Below are positions 36,118 through 45,747 of a stretch of 64,000 nt of DNA, one piece after another (the stretch's first letter is position 1; each line of letters starts with the position of its first letter). The stretch covers positions 1 to 64,000 of the forward strand of contig CAJMOB010000004.1 of the NCBI GenBank assembly GCA_905214925.1, in the 5' to 3' direction. Made by a program: the position numbers and the translations under genes. Origin of the DNA: Scybalomonas sp905214925 (lineage in GTDB: Bacteria; Bacillota; Clostridia; Lachnospirales; Lachnospiraceae). Under the pieces are notes generated by a model. It was not told the origin of the DNA. It searched no databases and saw only the letters and a program-made list of their open reading frames with translations.

Positions 36118-37407
36118 TTATCCTAATAGTTCATATAATTTCACATCATGAGGTGAAATTTTCATTCCCTCTTCTTTCTGTTCTATGTTTACCTTCTGAT
36201 TCACCCATACGTCCCTAACAATTGTGCCAAATTCCTTTTCTATCTTCTTCCAATCATAAATCGTTTCGTTGTTCGATAAGTTAAATATGGCAACATAACG
36301 TTTTCCTGTCTTTTTATGATGGGTAATCCAAATAGCTTCTCCTTCCTCTCGTTTCCACTGTTTCCTTTCAAAGTCATTACTTAGTAAACTCAATACTTCT
36401 TCATTGGTCAACAGACTTTTTGTCCAGTCATCCAGCTTCGTAAGTTCCGCTCCAAGCATAATTGGAGAGCCAAAGATACACCAAAGAGTCATCATTGTCT
36501 TTTGTTCTTCTTTTGTAAAATTGGTATTCCGCTCTTGTAAAAATCCTTTTCCAACCCTTCCAACAGGAAGCATATCACAATCTGGATAGCATCCCCTTCT
36601 TTTATGCATCTGCCAAATTTCACATCGTTCAAACATAACTTTTAACAGTTCCCACTGATCCCAAAAATCATCGGTAATTCTCCACATATTGGCATAGGTC
36701 TCATAATGCCATGCCTTTTCAATAATGGCTGGTCCTGGAGATAAGCTGAGTACCATCGGTCTTCCTGCCTTCATAATCGCTTTATGTATCATTTCAATTT
36801 CATTTTTTCCTGCATAGGCGTCTTCGTATAACTTCGTATGGGCAATATCATCACATTTAATAAAATCTACACCCCAGCTTGCATAAAGCTCCATTAACGA
36901 ATCATAATATTCCTGAGCTCCTTCTACACCTTCCTTCACCCCATACATATCAGGATTCCATGGACAGATGCTATAAGGGTCGGCAATCTGATCCGCTGTT
37001 TTTGTACTACCTAATATTTTACTATGAGTGTGTGCACTGATTCTTGGAATTCCCCTCATAATGTGAATACCAAATTTAAGACCTTTTTCATGAATATAAT
37101 CAGCTAATGGACGAAATCCCTTTCCATCAATTGCCGATGGAAACTTCTCCACACATGGTAAAAGACGACCATACTCATCTACTTCTACTTTACTAAAAGG
37201 AAGATATTGATACTCCTCTCGCTTTGTTCCAGTCCCATAAGCATACCATTGAATGTCTACTACAATATATTCGTATCCATATGGCTTTAAATAAGTTGCC
37301 ATATAATCCGCATTCTTCTTTATTTCTTCTTCCGTCACTGTGGTATCATAATAATCATAGCTATTCCACCCCATAGGAGGTGTTGGTGCAAAATCGTCTT
37401 TTCTCAT
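36118..37407 (-). CDS. Cytoplasmic GH27 enzyme (alpha-galactosidase or beta-L-arabinopyranosidase)
   Basis: A 429-residue clan-D TIM barrel. It begins with APTPPMGWNSYDYY, the GH27 hallmark; the nucleophile is D186 (VDFIKCDDI) and the acid/base D247 (MWRITDDFWD). There is no signal peptide. The open frame reaches back to 37518 inside the GH127 gene, but the ATG at 37407 follows an AAAGGAT site and lies 14 bp after the GH127 stop. GH27 includes both alpha-galactosidases and beta-L-arabinopyranosidases; pairing with GH127 favours the latter or an arabinogalactan role, as inference. Confidence 0.87.
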   Translation of the reverse strand: MRKDDFAPTPPMGWNSYDYYDTTVTEEEIKKNADYMATYLKPYGYEYIVVDIQWYAYGTGTKREEYQYLPFSKVEVDEYGRLLPCVEKFPSAIDGKGFRPLADYIHEKGLKFGIHIMRGIPRISAHTHSKILGSTKTADQIADPYSICPWNPDMYGVKEGVEGAQEYYDSLMELYASWGVDFIKCDDIAHTKLYEDAYAGKNEIEMIHKAIMKAGRPMVLSLSPGPAIIEKAWHYETYANMWRITDDFWDQWELLKVMFERCEIWQMHKRRGCYPDCDMLPVGRVGKGFLQERNTNFTKEEQKTMMTLWCIFGSPIMLGAELTKLDDWTKSLLTNEEVLSLLSNDFERKQWKREEGEAIWITHHKKTGKRYVAIFNLSNNETIYDWKKIEKEFGTIVRDVWVNQKVNIEQKEEGMKISPHDVKLYELLG

Positions 37408-37421
37408 ATCTATCCTTTCTT

Positions 37422-39350
37422 TTAAAATCCCAGTTCTTTTATCCAAACCATCATTTCTCCATATCCTCGATTTCCCCAGTAACAATAAGGAATAAATGTC
37501 AAATCCACTTCTTCCCATTGATAGGTTCGATCGCTATATAAGGTTTCCTCTTCCCAGTCTTCTATCATCCTCTTTCCTTTGGCATGGAGCATTAACGTAC
37601 CATTTAATACATCTTCTCGATACTCTTCTTTTAACTCTTCTTTTGTATCGACAAAAAGAGCGGATAAATTTTCTCCATTATCTATCTGTTCTAGACAGTA
37701 TACAAGAGGTCCTTTTTGTACTGCCACTTTCCCAACATCCGCTCTTACAAGCGGATTGGCTCTCATAAAACGGGCAGGAATATCAAAGACAATCCGAATC
37801 TCCTCTTCTTTCCATTGCCCTTCTAATCTTGCATATCCTTTCTCCACTTGGAAGTTCACTTCTTTTCCTTCCATGAAAATCTTCATACCCTTTGCATAGT
37901 CAGGAACTCGTATTCCTATCATTCCTTCATAAACTTCTTCTGCCCTTATTTTTACAATCACTTCATTTTCAAATGGATACCTTGTCACTTGCTTTATCGT
38001 AAAACCTTCAAACACTGTGACTTTACTTGACACAAAAAGATTAATATAAAGTTCTTTTTCCCCTTTAAAATACAAGTACTCTCCAAGACTTGCTAACGTA
38101 CGAGCGATGTTTGGTGGACAACAAGCACAGCCAAACCATTTTTGTCGAACAGGTTTGACATGATCCATACTACTATGATCGATACAGTTTTCTGGCCAAA
38201 CTTCCAAAGGATTGACATAGAAGAAACTCTTTCCATCCATAGCAATACCAGCAAGCACTGTATTATAAAGTGCTTTTTCTACGATATCCATATAATGAGC
38301 CTCCCCTGTAATCTGTGCCATTCTTCTTCCAAACAGAGCAAGACCTATGGAAGCACAACTTTCGGAATAATTGGTGGCATTTGGCAGATCATAATCCACA
38401 GTAAATCTTTCATAAGGTCCACTGCTTCCAATCCCTCCTGTAATATACATTCTCTTTTCCACTACATTTTTCCATAGACGTTTACAAGCCTCTAATAAAT
38501 CCGTATCGTTATATTCCTCTGCAATATCCGCCATAGCACAGTACATATACATAGCACGCACACTATGTCCTTCCGCTGTATCCTGCTCTTGAACTGGCTT
38601 ATGACACTGAGAGTATTCTGGTAAGAAAGTATTGCGATCATGGAAAATATCGATCCATCCCTCTCTTAAATGCTCTTCTACTAAATAATTTGGTTCTGTT
38701 CCTCTGCGATCGAGAAAAGCTTTTGCCATATCCATATAACTTCTTTTTCCTGTCACCTCACTTAATTTAATAAGACCAATTTCAATTTCTTGATGTCCTG
38801 GAACCGCATTTTTGTACTCTTCTTGTTGAAAAACTTCACAAATATAGTCTGCAAATCGTTCCATAATCTGTACGAATCTCTTCTTCCCTGTTACTTTATA
38901 ATACGCTACTGCAGCTTCCATCATATGCCCCGCTGTATAAAGTTCATGTCCTTCCCGTAAATTTTTAAATCGATGCTCTGGAGCTAAAATTGTAAAATAA
39001 GTATTCAGATATCCATCTTCTTGTTGCGCTTTTGCAATTAATTCAATTGCCTCATCCGCTTCTTTTTCTAATTGTTCATTTTCTTCATAAGATAACGAAT
39101 AGGCTACTGCCTCTAACCACTTGGCTAAATCCGTATCTTGACACACAAATCCATGAAAGGTTCCTTCTTTTAATCCTGCTGCTACTTTGAAGTTTTCAAT
39201 GGAATAGCTCGGTTCTGCCCCCTCAATTCGATCATTTAATGCTTCCCATTGATAGGGAATAATCTGTTTTGTCACAAGCTTTGTATACTTATTCCAAAAA
39301 GAATCTTCAATTTTTACATTTCTAAGATCGAGTAACTGTTTTTTGCCCAT
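37422..39350 (-). CDS. GH127 beta-L-arabinofuranosidase
   Basis: A 642-residue DUF1680/GH127 enzyme that removes beta-L-arabinofuranose. The family's zinc-thiolate site is complete by comparison with the Bifidobacterium longum HypBA1 enzyme: acid/base E314 (GPYERF), ligands E330 and C332 (YSESCAS), and C410 with C411 in FGCACCPPN, where C410 is the nucleophile. There is no signal peptide. The ATG at 39350 (MGKKQLL) is preferred over 39398 because GGAGG lies 6 nt upstream. It is the first gene of a two-gene operon with GH27. Confidence 0.92.
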   Translation of the reverse strand: MGKKQLLDLRNVKIEDSFWNKYTKLVTKQIIPYQWEALNDRIEGAEPSYSIENFKVAAGLKEGTFHGFVCQDTDLAKWLEAVAYSLSYEENEQLEKEADEAIELIAKAQQEDGYLNTYFTILAPEHRFKNLREGHELYTAGHMMEAAVAYYKVTGKKRFVQIMERFADYICEVFQQEEYKNAVPGHQEIEIGLIKLSEVTGKRSYMDMAKAFLDRRGTEPNYLVEEHLREGWIDIFHDRNTFLPEYSQCHKPVQEQDTAEGHSVRAMYMYCAMADIAEEYNDTDLLEACKRLWKNVVEKRMYITGGIGSSGPYERFTVDYDLPNATNYSESCASIGLALFGRRMAQITGEAHYMDIVEKALYNTVLAGIAMDGKSFFYVNPLEVWPENCIDHSSMDHVKPVRQKWFGCACCPPNIARTLASLGEYLYFKGEKELYINLFVSSKVTVFEGFTIKQVTRYPFENEVIVKIRAEEVYEGMIGIRVPDYAKGMKIFMEGKEVNFQVEKGYARLEGQWKEEEIRIVFDIPARFMRANPLVRADVGKVAVQKGPLVYCLEQIDNGENLSALFVDTKEELKEEYREDVLNGTLMLHAKGKRMIEDWEEETLYSDRTYQWEEVDLTFIPYCYWGNRGYGEMMVWIKELGF

Positions 39351-39461
39351 AACATACCTCCAACTTTTCCCATTTGTAGCATTGTACCCTTTTTCCAAAC
39401 GGAAAAGAGATTCTATGACAATCCCTACAAATAGATCATAATTTTATTGAATTTTTCTTTC

Positions 39462-39490
39462 ATTTTATCCAATACATTTCCATATGTCAA
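39462..39490 (-). promoter_or_regulatory. Promoter of the GH127-GH27 operon
   Basis: TTGACA (39485-39490), 17-bp spacer, TAAAAT (39462-39467) on the minus strand. The leader is about 105 nt long. Confidence 0.75.
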
Positions 39491-39625
39491 TTTATATTTT
39501 AAATTTTATTAAAATAATTTATTTTTATCAAAATACGATTTTATACGCCTTTCTTTTATATTATGATGATTGAATTTTTAACTGTAATTGCTATCGTTTT
39601 ATTAACAGGTGAAGTATAACAACTG

Positions 39626-39664
39626 AAAAAGGACTCCTGAGTATATTCAAGAATCCTTTTTAAG
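39626..39664. terminator. Hairpin of unclear ownership
   Basis: AAAAAGGA (39626-39633) pairs with TCCTTTTT (39654-39661) through a partly paired loop. No intact gene ends nearby on the plus strand; on the minus strand it follows the remnant at 39701-39856. Confidence 0.45.
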
Positions 39665-39700
39665 CTTATTTTTTATTAGTAATGATAATTGAGAGAAAAT

Positions 39701-39856
39701 TCAAGAAAGATTTGATACGGTAAATGTTACTTCTAGTACGTTTTCTTCTTCGTATTGAGATTCTTCAAAAGAGAAAGAATCTTTTTTCTGCAATCCTGTA
39801 ATCATAGGTTCTGCTTCACTCCACTGATTGTTTTTAAAAAATACCTCTTTTTTTAT
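39701..39856 (-). pseudogene. 51-codon remnant of an unrecognised gene
   Basis: An open stretch reads EVFFKNNQWSEAEPMITGLQ and ends EENVLEVTFTVSNLS. It starts after a stop with no ATG for 17 codons, so it looks like the surviving C-terminus of a decayed gene, followed by a hairpin. The remaining part of the 39351-39945 gap carries the GH127 promoter and the PhoR terminator. Confidence 0.35.
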
Positions 39857-39893
39857 TCATTCTTTACATTATTTTTTTTATATTTTTACCACA

Positions 39894-39932
39894 AAAAAGA
39901 CTATTGTGTTTTTTATCTACAATAGCCTTTTT
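39894..39932 (-). terminator. Terminator of the pst-pho operon
   Basis: GGCTATTGTAG and CACAATAGTC form an imperfect stem followed by T6 on the minus strand, 14 bp after the PhoR stop. Confidence 0.85.
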
Positions 39933-39945
39933 CTCTTACCCATTT

Positions 39946-41613
39946 TTAATTTTTCTCTGGAAACAGTAACGTTACTGTTGTTCCAACTCCAATAATACTG
40001 TCTAACTTCAAGATAGCGCCTAAATAAGCTGCTCCATGCTTTACGATAGAAAGCCCAAGCCCTGTACCACCAATCTCTTTTGAATGGCTTTTATCTACAC
40101 GATAAAACCGTTCAAAAATTCGGCTTTGACTAGAAACTGGAATGCCGATTCCTGTATCGGTAACAGAAAGAGCCAATCCTTCTGTCTTTTTCTCAATGGA
40201 AATCTTTACACTTCCTTTTTCTTTATTGTACTTAATGGCATTGTCACATAAATTATATAAAATCTCTTCTAACACAGGTCGAACGGTTGTTAATCGCTCA
40301 TTTTCTCCCGATACTTCAATGAGAACATCTTTTTTATGCGCCATTGATTGCAATCTTAATGCCACTTCATTTGCTAATGCCTTTACACTGACTTCTTCTT
40401 TTTCATAAGGCATCATTCCTTCATCCAATTGGGATAATTTAATAATATCATTGACAAGGGAAATAAGCCTTTGCGATTCTCTAAAAATATTTCCTGCAAA
40501 CTTCGGTACATCTTCTGGCTTTACGATACCATTTTGCATGATTTCTGCAAATCCAGAAATAGAAGTGAGAGGTGTTTTTAACTCATGAGAAACATTAGCA
40601 GTGAACTCTCTTCGCAATCGCTCTCCTTGGATTCTCTCTGTAATATCCATAAAGACTAAGACGGCACCTGCCACTTCGCGTTTTTTTCCTTGAAACACAG
40701 GATTTGCAATTAATTGATATTGGCTCTCATCCAATTCAATTTCACTTTCTTGATGTCGACCTTCTAACACCTGTTCAATAATCTTTTGAAATTTTTCTGT
40801 TCGATTTAAAGTGAGAACACTTTGATGTTTTCCTAACGATTCGATTTCAAATAATCTCTTTGTACTCGAATTACAAGATAAAATTTCCATCTTAGAATCG
40901 ATAACTAAAAATCCTTCTTCCATATTTTCGGTAATCATCTCAAATTCTTCTTGTTTATTTTTAGCATCTTCTAACTGCTCTTTAATCATCCTCTTTTGGC
41001 GATGTATCTTTGTTAACAATGGAGCAATTTCATCATATGCCTCATTATTTTCTGGATGATCTAAATCTAAATTATTCATCGGCTCTGTAATCTTTTTAGC
41101 CACTTTTCTTGCTAAAAATGCAGCTAATAAAAACATCAATGCTAAAATATAAAGAACTGGATGAATTAATCCTAATAATAACGTTAATACAGTATCTTGT
41201 ACTTGTGCCACACGAAGAATTTTCCCATCGGATAAACGCACAGCATAATACATTGTTTTATCAGAAAGTGTATCAGAATATCTCGTATCTTCTCCATAGC
41301 CATTTTCTATTGCCAATTGTACTTCTGGACGCTCCACATGATTTTCCATCGTTGAAATTTCTACTTTGGAATCATAGAGCACTGTTCCATCTTTTTCAAT
41401 GAGAGTTATTCGATTGTCCTCTTCTGGTAATTGTTCTAAATAAGTAATTCCACCGCTCTCCACTGCTTGTGCTACATAACCAGCTTCACTTTTTAATTCC
41501 GCTCTTAATTCATCCGTTAAATAACTGTACATAATCCCAAAAATCAACAAAAAACTAGCGGCGAGAATGGAACCTGCAACTAAAATAATGGAACGAAAAA
41601 TTTTACTTGTCAT
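39946..41613 (-). CDS. phoR: Phosphate-sensing histidine kinase PhoR
   Basis: A 555-residue membrane kinase. Membrane segments at about 9-31 and 142-168 flank an extracytoplasmic sensor; a HAMP-like linker, a PAS domain (about 225-330, FLVIDSKMEIL), the HisKA domain with phosphorylated H343 (NVSHELKTPLT) and the ATPase domain (NLCDNAIKYN, DTGIGIP, GGTGLGLSIVKH) follow. It overlaps the response-regulator gene by 11 bp and ends the pst-pho operon, so it should control phosphate-starvation genes. Confidence 0.93.
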   Translation of the reverse strand: MTSKIFRSIILVAGSILAASFLLIFGIMYSYLTDELRAELKSEAGYVAQAVESGGITYLEQLPEEDNRITLIEKDGTVLYDSKVEISTMENHVERPEVQLAIENGYGEDTRYSDTLSDKTMYYAVRLSDGKILRVAQVQDTVLTLLLGLIHPVLYILALMFLLAAFLARKVAKKITEPMNNLDLDHPENNEAYDEIAPLLTKIHRQKRMIKEQLEDAKNKQEEFEMITENMEEGFLVIDSKMEILSCNSSTKRLFEIESLGKHQSVLTLNRTEKFQKIIEQVLEGRHQESEIELDESQYQLIANPVFQGKKREVAGAVLVFMDITERIQGERLRREFTANVSHELKTPLTSISGFAEIMQNGIVKPEDVPKFAGNIFRESQRLISLVNDIIKLSQLDEGMMPYEKEEVSVKALANEVALRLQSMAHKKDVLIEVSGENERLTTVRPVLEEILYNLCDNAIKYNKEKGSVKISIEKKTEGLALSVTDTGIGIPVSSQSRIFERFYRVDKSHSKEIGGTGLGLSIVKHGAAYLGAILKLDSIIGVGTTVTLLFPEKN

Positions 41614-42289
41614 CTATCCTTTCCTCCAATTTATATCCAACACCTCGAACCGTTTCAATATATTTCCCTGCATCCTTTAATTTTTGTCTCAGTGTTCGAA
41701 TATGCACATCTACGGTGCGACTTTCTCCATCGAATTCATACCCCCAAATTCGATCGAGTATTTGTGCCCTCGTTAATACAATACCTTTGTTCTCTAATAA
41801 AAAATGGAGAAGATCAAATTCTTTTAATGTTAAAACAATTTCTTCTTCTCCAACTTTTACGATATGCTTTTGCGAATCGACGGATAATATTCCAAGTTTT
41901 AACACTTTATTCTCTTCTACGACTTCATCATTTCTTCTTAAATGCGCCCGAATTCTTGATAACAGTTCCATCATACGAAATGGCTTTGGAACATAATCAT
42001 CGGCTCCACTATCAAGCCCTAACACCGTATCAAATTCACTGCCTTTTGCTGTTAACATAATGACAGGGATCTTTTTCCAAAGTGACTTGGAGCGGAGTTT
42101 CTTCAAAATAGAAATTCCATCCTCTTCAGGCAACATAATATCAAGTAAAACCAAAGCAGGAATTTTTTCCTCCATCGCTTTCCAAAACTCAGAAGGCTTT
42201 GCAAATCCCTCTGCCTCAATGCCTTGACTATTTAATGTATAAATAATTAACTCGCGAATACTATCATCATCATCTACAAAATATATCAT
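41603..42289 (-). CDS. phoP: Phosphate response regulator PhoP/PhoB
   Basis: A 228-residue OmpR-family regulator. The receiver domain has the acidic cluster VDDDDS, phosphorylated D50 (VLLDIMLP), T78-A79 region (MLTAKG) and K (YVPKPF); the C-terminal winged helix (LTLKEFDLLHFLLENKGIVLTRAQIL... VDVHIRTLRQKL) binds DNA. It lies between phoU and phoR and is the expected reader of the TTTACA/TTAACA repeats upstream of pstS. Confidence 0.92.
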   Translation of the reverse strand: MIYFVDDDDSIRELIIYTLNSQGIEAEGFAKPSEFWKAMEEKIPALVLLDIMLPEEDGISILKKLRSKSLWKKIPVIMLTAKGSEFDTVLGLDSGADDYVPKPFRMMELLSRIRAHLRRNDEVVEENKVLKLGILSVDSQKHIVKVGEEEIVLTLKEFDLLHFLLENKGIVLTRAQILDRIWGYEFDGESRTVDVHIRTLRQKLKDAGKYIETVRGVGYKLEERIDDK

Positions 42290-42303
42290 CTTTAATTCCT
42301 CAC

Positions 42304-42990
42304 TTACTTCTTACGCTCTCCTGTAATGGAATATTCCACCCATTCAGCTATATTAACTGCGTGATCTCCAATGCGTTCAAAATATTTTGCCGCCATTAAA
42401 AGATTTAAAGACTCTTTTGCATCAATTTGCTTATCGTAAATCAAATCCATTAATTCTGTTTTTACTTTTTCAAAAAGAGCATCGACTTCATCATCACTCT
42501 TTATCACTTTCTTTGCTAAAGAAAGATCATTCTTTACAAAGGCATCAACACTGCCTGTTACCATCTTAACTGTAGCCTTTGCCATATCATCGATATGAAT
42601 CATACTTTGTGAATAATGTCCAAGCCCCTTGCTTGTTAAATCAGCAATATCCGCTGCCTGATCTCCAATACGTTCCATATCAGAAATCATTTTTAATGCG
42701 GAAGAAATATTTCTTAAATCTCTTGCCACTGGTTGCTGTTGTAATAACAGCCTCATACAAAGAGTTTCGATCTCATATTCTTTGGAATCAATTTCTTCTT
42801 CTAAATTGGAAACTTTCCCTCTTAAATCAGCAATTGTTTCTTGAATAAGCTCTTCGTCTTCTTCGTTTTGTTCTTTTGAACATTCTAAAAGCACTTGTAC
42901 GGAAAGAGCAATTGCCTCTTCACAAAGACTTCCCATCTTAATGAGTTCTACATGAAGCTCTTCCATCTGTTCATCAAATCTCGTTCTCAT
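42304..42990 (-). CDS. phoU: Phosphate-transport regulator PhoU
   Basis: A 228-residue all-helical PhoU with the repeated signature (RDLRNISSALKMISDMERIGDQAADIAD and LLMAAKYFERIGDHAVNIAEW) that binds metal and damps Pst/PhoR signalling. A frame runs upstream to 43068, but the ATG at 42990 (MRTRFDEQMEEL) is preferred: it follows an AGGAAGG site and is positioned right at the pstB stop. Confidence 0.93.
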   Translation of the reverse strand: MRTRFDEQMEELHVELIKMGSLCEEAIALSVQVLLECSKEQNEEDEELIQETIADLRGKVSNLEEEIDSKEYEIETLCMRLLLQQQPVARDLRNISSALKMISDMERIGDQAADIADLTSKGLGHYSQSMIHIDDMAKATVKMVTGSVDAFVKNDLSLAKKVIKSDDEVDALFEKVKTELMDLIYDKQIDAKESLNLLMAAKYFERIGDHAVNIAEWVEYSITGERKK

Positions 42991-42991
42991 A

Positions 42992-43747
42992 TCAACCAAA
43001 CCTTCCTGTAATATAATCTTCTGTTCTCTTATCCTTTGGCATGGAGAAGAGGCTTTCCGTTTCCCCATATTCTACCATTTCTCCTAAAAGGAAGAAGGCA
43101 GTTTTGTCTGAAATTCTGGCCGCTTGTTGCATATTATGTGTTACCATAATAATCGTATAATCTTTCTTTAACTCCATAGCCAATTCTTCGATTTTATTTG
43201 TAGAAATTGGATCTAGCGCTGATGTTGGTTCGTCCATTAATAATACTTCTGGTGATACGGCTAATGCTCTTGCAATACAAAGTCTTTGCTGCTGTCCCCC
43301 AGACATTCCCAATGCACTTTTCTTTAAACGATCTTTTACTTCATCCCAAATGGCTGCCGCACGGAGAGAACGCTCTACAATTTCATCTAACTCTACTTTT
43401 GAGCGGATCCCTTGTAATCTTGGTCCATAGGCTACATTATCATAAATGCTTTTTGGGAATGGATTTGGTTGCTGAAACACCATTCCGACTTTTTGACGAA
43501 GCGTAATGGCATCCATATCTTTAAAGATATCTTGTCCATCTAATAGAATCTGTCCGTTGATTTTTACGCCTTCTTCTAAGTCATTCATTCGATTTAATGT
43601 TTTTAAGAATGTGGATTTTCCGCATCCAGATGGTCCAATAAAAGCGGTAATTTCATTTTTATCAATACTCATATTTATGTTTTTTAAGGCTTTAAACTGA
43701 CCATAATAAAGTTCTAGACCTTTTACATCAAATTTCTTATTTGCCAT
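42992..43747 (-). CDS. pstB: Phosphate ABC transporter ATPase PstB
   Basis: A 251-residue ATPase with Walker A GPSGCGKST (38-46), signature MSGGQQQRLCIARAL and Walker B VLLMDEPTSALD. NPFPKSIYDNVAYGPR is the PstB-specific Q-loop region. It energises PstCA and lies between pstA and phoU. Confidence 0.96.
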   Translation of the reverse strand: MANKKFDVKGLELYYGQFKALKNINMSIDKNEITAFIGPSGCGKSTFLKTLNRMNDLEEGVKINGQILLDGQDIFKDMDAITLRQKVGMVFQQPNPFPKSIYDNVAYGPRLQGIRSKVELDEIVERSLRAAAIWDEVKDRLKKSALGMSGGQQQRLCIARALAVSPEVLLMDEPTSALDPISTNKIEELAMELKKDYTIIMVTHNMQQAARISDKTAFFLLGEMVEYGETESLFSMPKDKRTEDYITGRFG

Positions 43748-43819
43748 TTTGATTCAATCTCCATTTATTATTTTTATTATACACTCAATAGTAACCAATC
43801 GACAAGGCTTATCCATCCT

Positions 43820-44698
43820 TTATTTTCCTGTCATATTTTTTTCCACCTTACGGCTTAATAATCTCGCTCCAATACTAAAGGCAAATACTAAAAGTAAAAG
43901 AACGGCTGCAGAGAAATTAGCAATCTGTTCTGCATTGGCTTCAATCGCCTCTGTACGGCTTGCCCAAATATGAAGTGCTAACGTCTCTCCTGGACGGAAT
44001 GGATTTAATGCGGATACTGGAGAAGTAATATGCCATGTACGGCTCCAGTTAATATCCGTGCTCATTCCTGCTGTATAAAGGAGCGCTGCTGCCTCACCAA
44101 ATACACGCCCTGCTGCTAAAATAATTCCTGTCATAATTCTTGGTAAACAAGCTGGTAATAAAACTTTGCAAATTGTTTGCCAATGAGTTGCACCCATACC
44201 AAAACTTCCTTGACGATATCCTTTTGGTAAAGAACGAAGGGCATCTTCTGTTGTTGTAGCAATTAATGGAAGATTTAAAATAGATACGGCTAACGCTCCT
44301 GACATTAAGTTCCATCTTGCACCAACTAATACGATAAATATTAAATACCCGAATAAACCAACTACGATGGAAGGAAGGGAAGATAATGTTTCAATACAAA
44401 TTCTTAAAAACTTTGTAAAACGTCCTTTTTTTGCATATTCTGCCATATAAACACCTGTGGCAATTCCTAAAGGTACGCTAATTAATAACGCTAACACTAC
44501 AAGATAAATGGTATTAAATAACTGATTCCCAATTCCATCTTTACTAAAAGAAAGAAGTTTTGGTGTAAAATCTTTAAACCCATTTCCGATGACATATCCT
44601 GCAAAGGCAATTAACAAAAGAAGAAAAAAGCCTGCAATTACATAAAAAATACCTGTCATCACTTTATCAACTATTTTGGCTCTTTTTGTAATATTCAT
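43820..44698 (-). CDS. pstA: Phosphate ABC transporter permease PstA
   Basis: A 292-residue permease with six membrane segments and the PstA blocks LPSIVVGLFGYLIFI, ALRSLPKGYRQGSFGMGATHWQTI and RVFGEAAALLYTAG. It forms the membrane channel with PstC. Confidence 0.95.
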   Translation of the reverse strand: MNITKRAKIVDKVMTGIFYVIAGFFLLLLIAFAGYVIGNGFKDFTPKLLSFSKDGIGNQLFNTIYLVVLALLISVPLGIATGVYMAEYAKKGRFTKFLRICIETLSSLPSIVVGLFGYLIFIVLVGARWNLMSGALAVSILNLPLIATTTEDALRSLPKGYRQGSFGMGATHWQTICKVLLPACLPRIMTGIILAAGRVFGEAAALLYTAGMSTDINWSRTWHITSPVSALNPFRPGETLALHIWASRTEAIEANAEQIANFSAAVLLLLVFAFSIGARLLSRKVEKNMTGK

Positions 44699-44721
44699 AG
44701 TTTCATTCCTTTCCGCTATCC

Positions 44722-45726
44722 TCAGCTTTTCTGAGAAGATGCGATTACTTTTTTCTCTACATTTCCTGTATTTTCTTCTTTTGAAGCGCTCATAGCTTTT
44801 TTTGATTCGCTTCCTTTACGACTTGCAAGTTCTTTCTTTTCAGAGCGAGCTGAAATATAATGAATCGCAAAAATAAATCCTAAAGAAATTAAGAAGAGTA
44901 AAAGTGCCATTGTCCAAAGAGCCATATTATATTCTCCACCTTCCATAGCTCCACCCATATCAGAAGCAATAGAAGCTGTTAAGTTATTTGTTGGAGATAA
45001 AATATTTTTTGGGAAAGCTCTTGTTTTACCAATTACCATAGCAACTGCTAATGCCTCACCAAAGGCTCTTGCAAGACCTAATACAATACCTGTTAAAATT
45101 CCTGTTTTTGCAGCTGGTAATACAACTTGATATGTTACTTGCCATCTTGTTGCTCCAAGACCATAAGCTGCTTTTCTATAATCTTTTGGTACGCTTCGTA
45201 ATGCATCAGCTGTTACTGTTGTAATTGTTGGGAATATCATTACTGCTAATACAATTCCCGCAGCTAAAACAGAATATCCATGGGTCAAGTTGAATAAATC
45301 ACGAATGGCAGGTACTAATACTGTCATACCAACCCAACCATATACAACAGATGGAATTCCTACAAACAATTCCACTGTTGGTTGAAGAATTTTTGTTCCA
45401 AGCTTAGGTGCGATCTCGGTCATAAAAATAGCTGCTGCAAAACTAAATGGTGCTGCGATTGCGAGTCCTAAAGCACATGTTACAATCGAACCGAAAATAT
45501 AAATAGCTGCACCAACTTGTCCTCCACCTGCTGTACTATCTACTGGTGCCCAATCAGAGGAGAAGAAAAATTCCAACGGACTATGACCATAGACTGTAAA
45601 TGTCCCAACTCCTTTATAGAGAAGGAAACCACCGATGGCTAACGTCAATACAATGACAAATCCTCCACATACTGTAATTAATCCTCGAAAGAAATGTTCT
45701 TTGAAAAATAAATTTTTTCTATCCAT
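44722..45726 (-). CDS. pstC: Phosphate ABC transporter permease PstC
   Basis: A 334-residue permease with GIPSVVYGWVGM, ALRSVPKDYRKAAYGLGATRWQVT and ARAFGEALAVAMVIG, the PstC signatures. The C-terminus has an added charged tail of about 35 residues (SEKKELASRKGSESKKAM...). Confidence 0.95.
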   Translation of the reverse strand: MDRKNLFFKEHFFRGLITVCGGFVIVLTLAIGGFLLYKGVGTFTVYGHSPLEFFFSSDWAPVDSTAGGGQVGAAIYIFGSIVTCALGLAIAAPFSFAAAIFMTEIAPKLGTKILQPTVELFVGIPSVVYGWVGMTVLVPAIRDLFNLTHGYSVLAAGIVLAVMIFPTITTVTADALRSVPKDYRKAAYGLGATRWQVTYQVVLPAAKTGILTGIVLGLARAFGEALAVAMVIGKTRAFPKNILSPTNNLTASIASDMGGAMEGGEYNMALWTMALLLFLISLGFIFAIHYISARSEKKELASRKGSESKKAMSASKEENTGNVEKKVIASSQKS

Positions 45727-45747
45727 ATCGTTTCCCTATCTTCCTTT

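Noticed and set aside
37422..37518. Overlap of GH27 and GH127 genes by about 97 bp
   Set aside because: It is an artefact of taking the first ATG of the GH27 frame; the ATG at 37407 has a ribosome site and the conserved family start.
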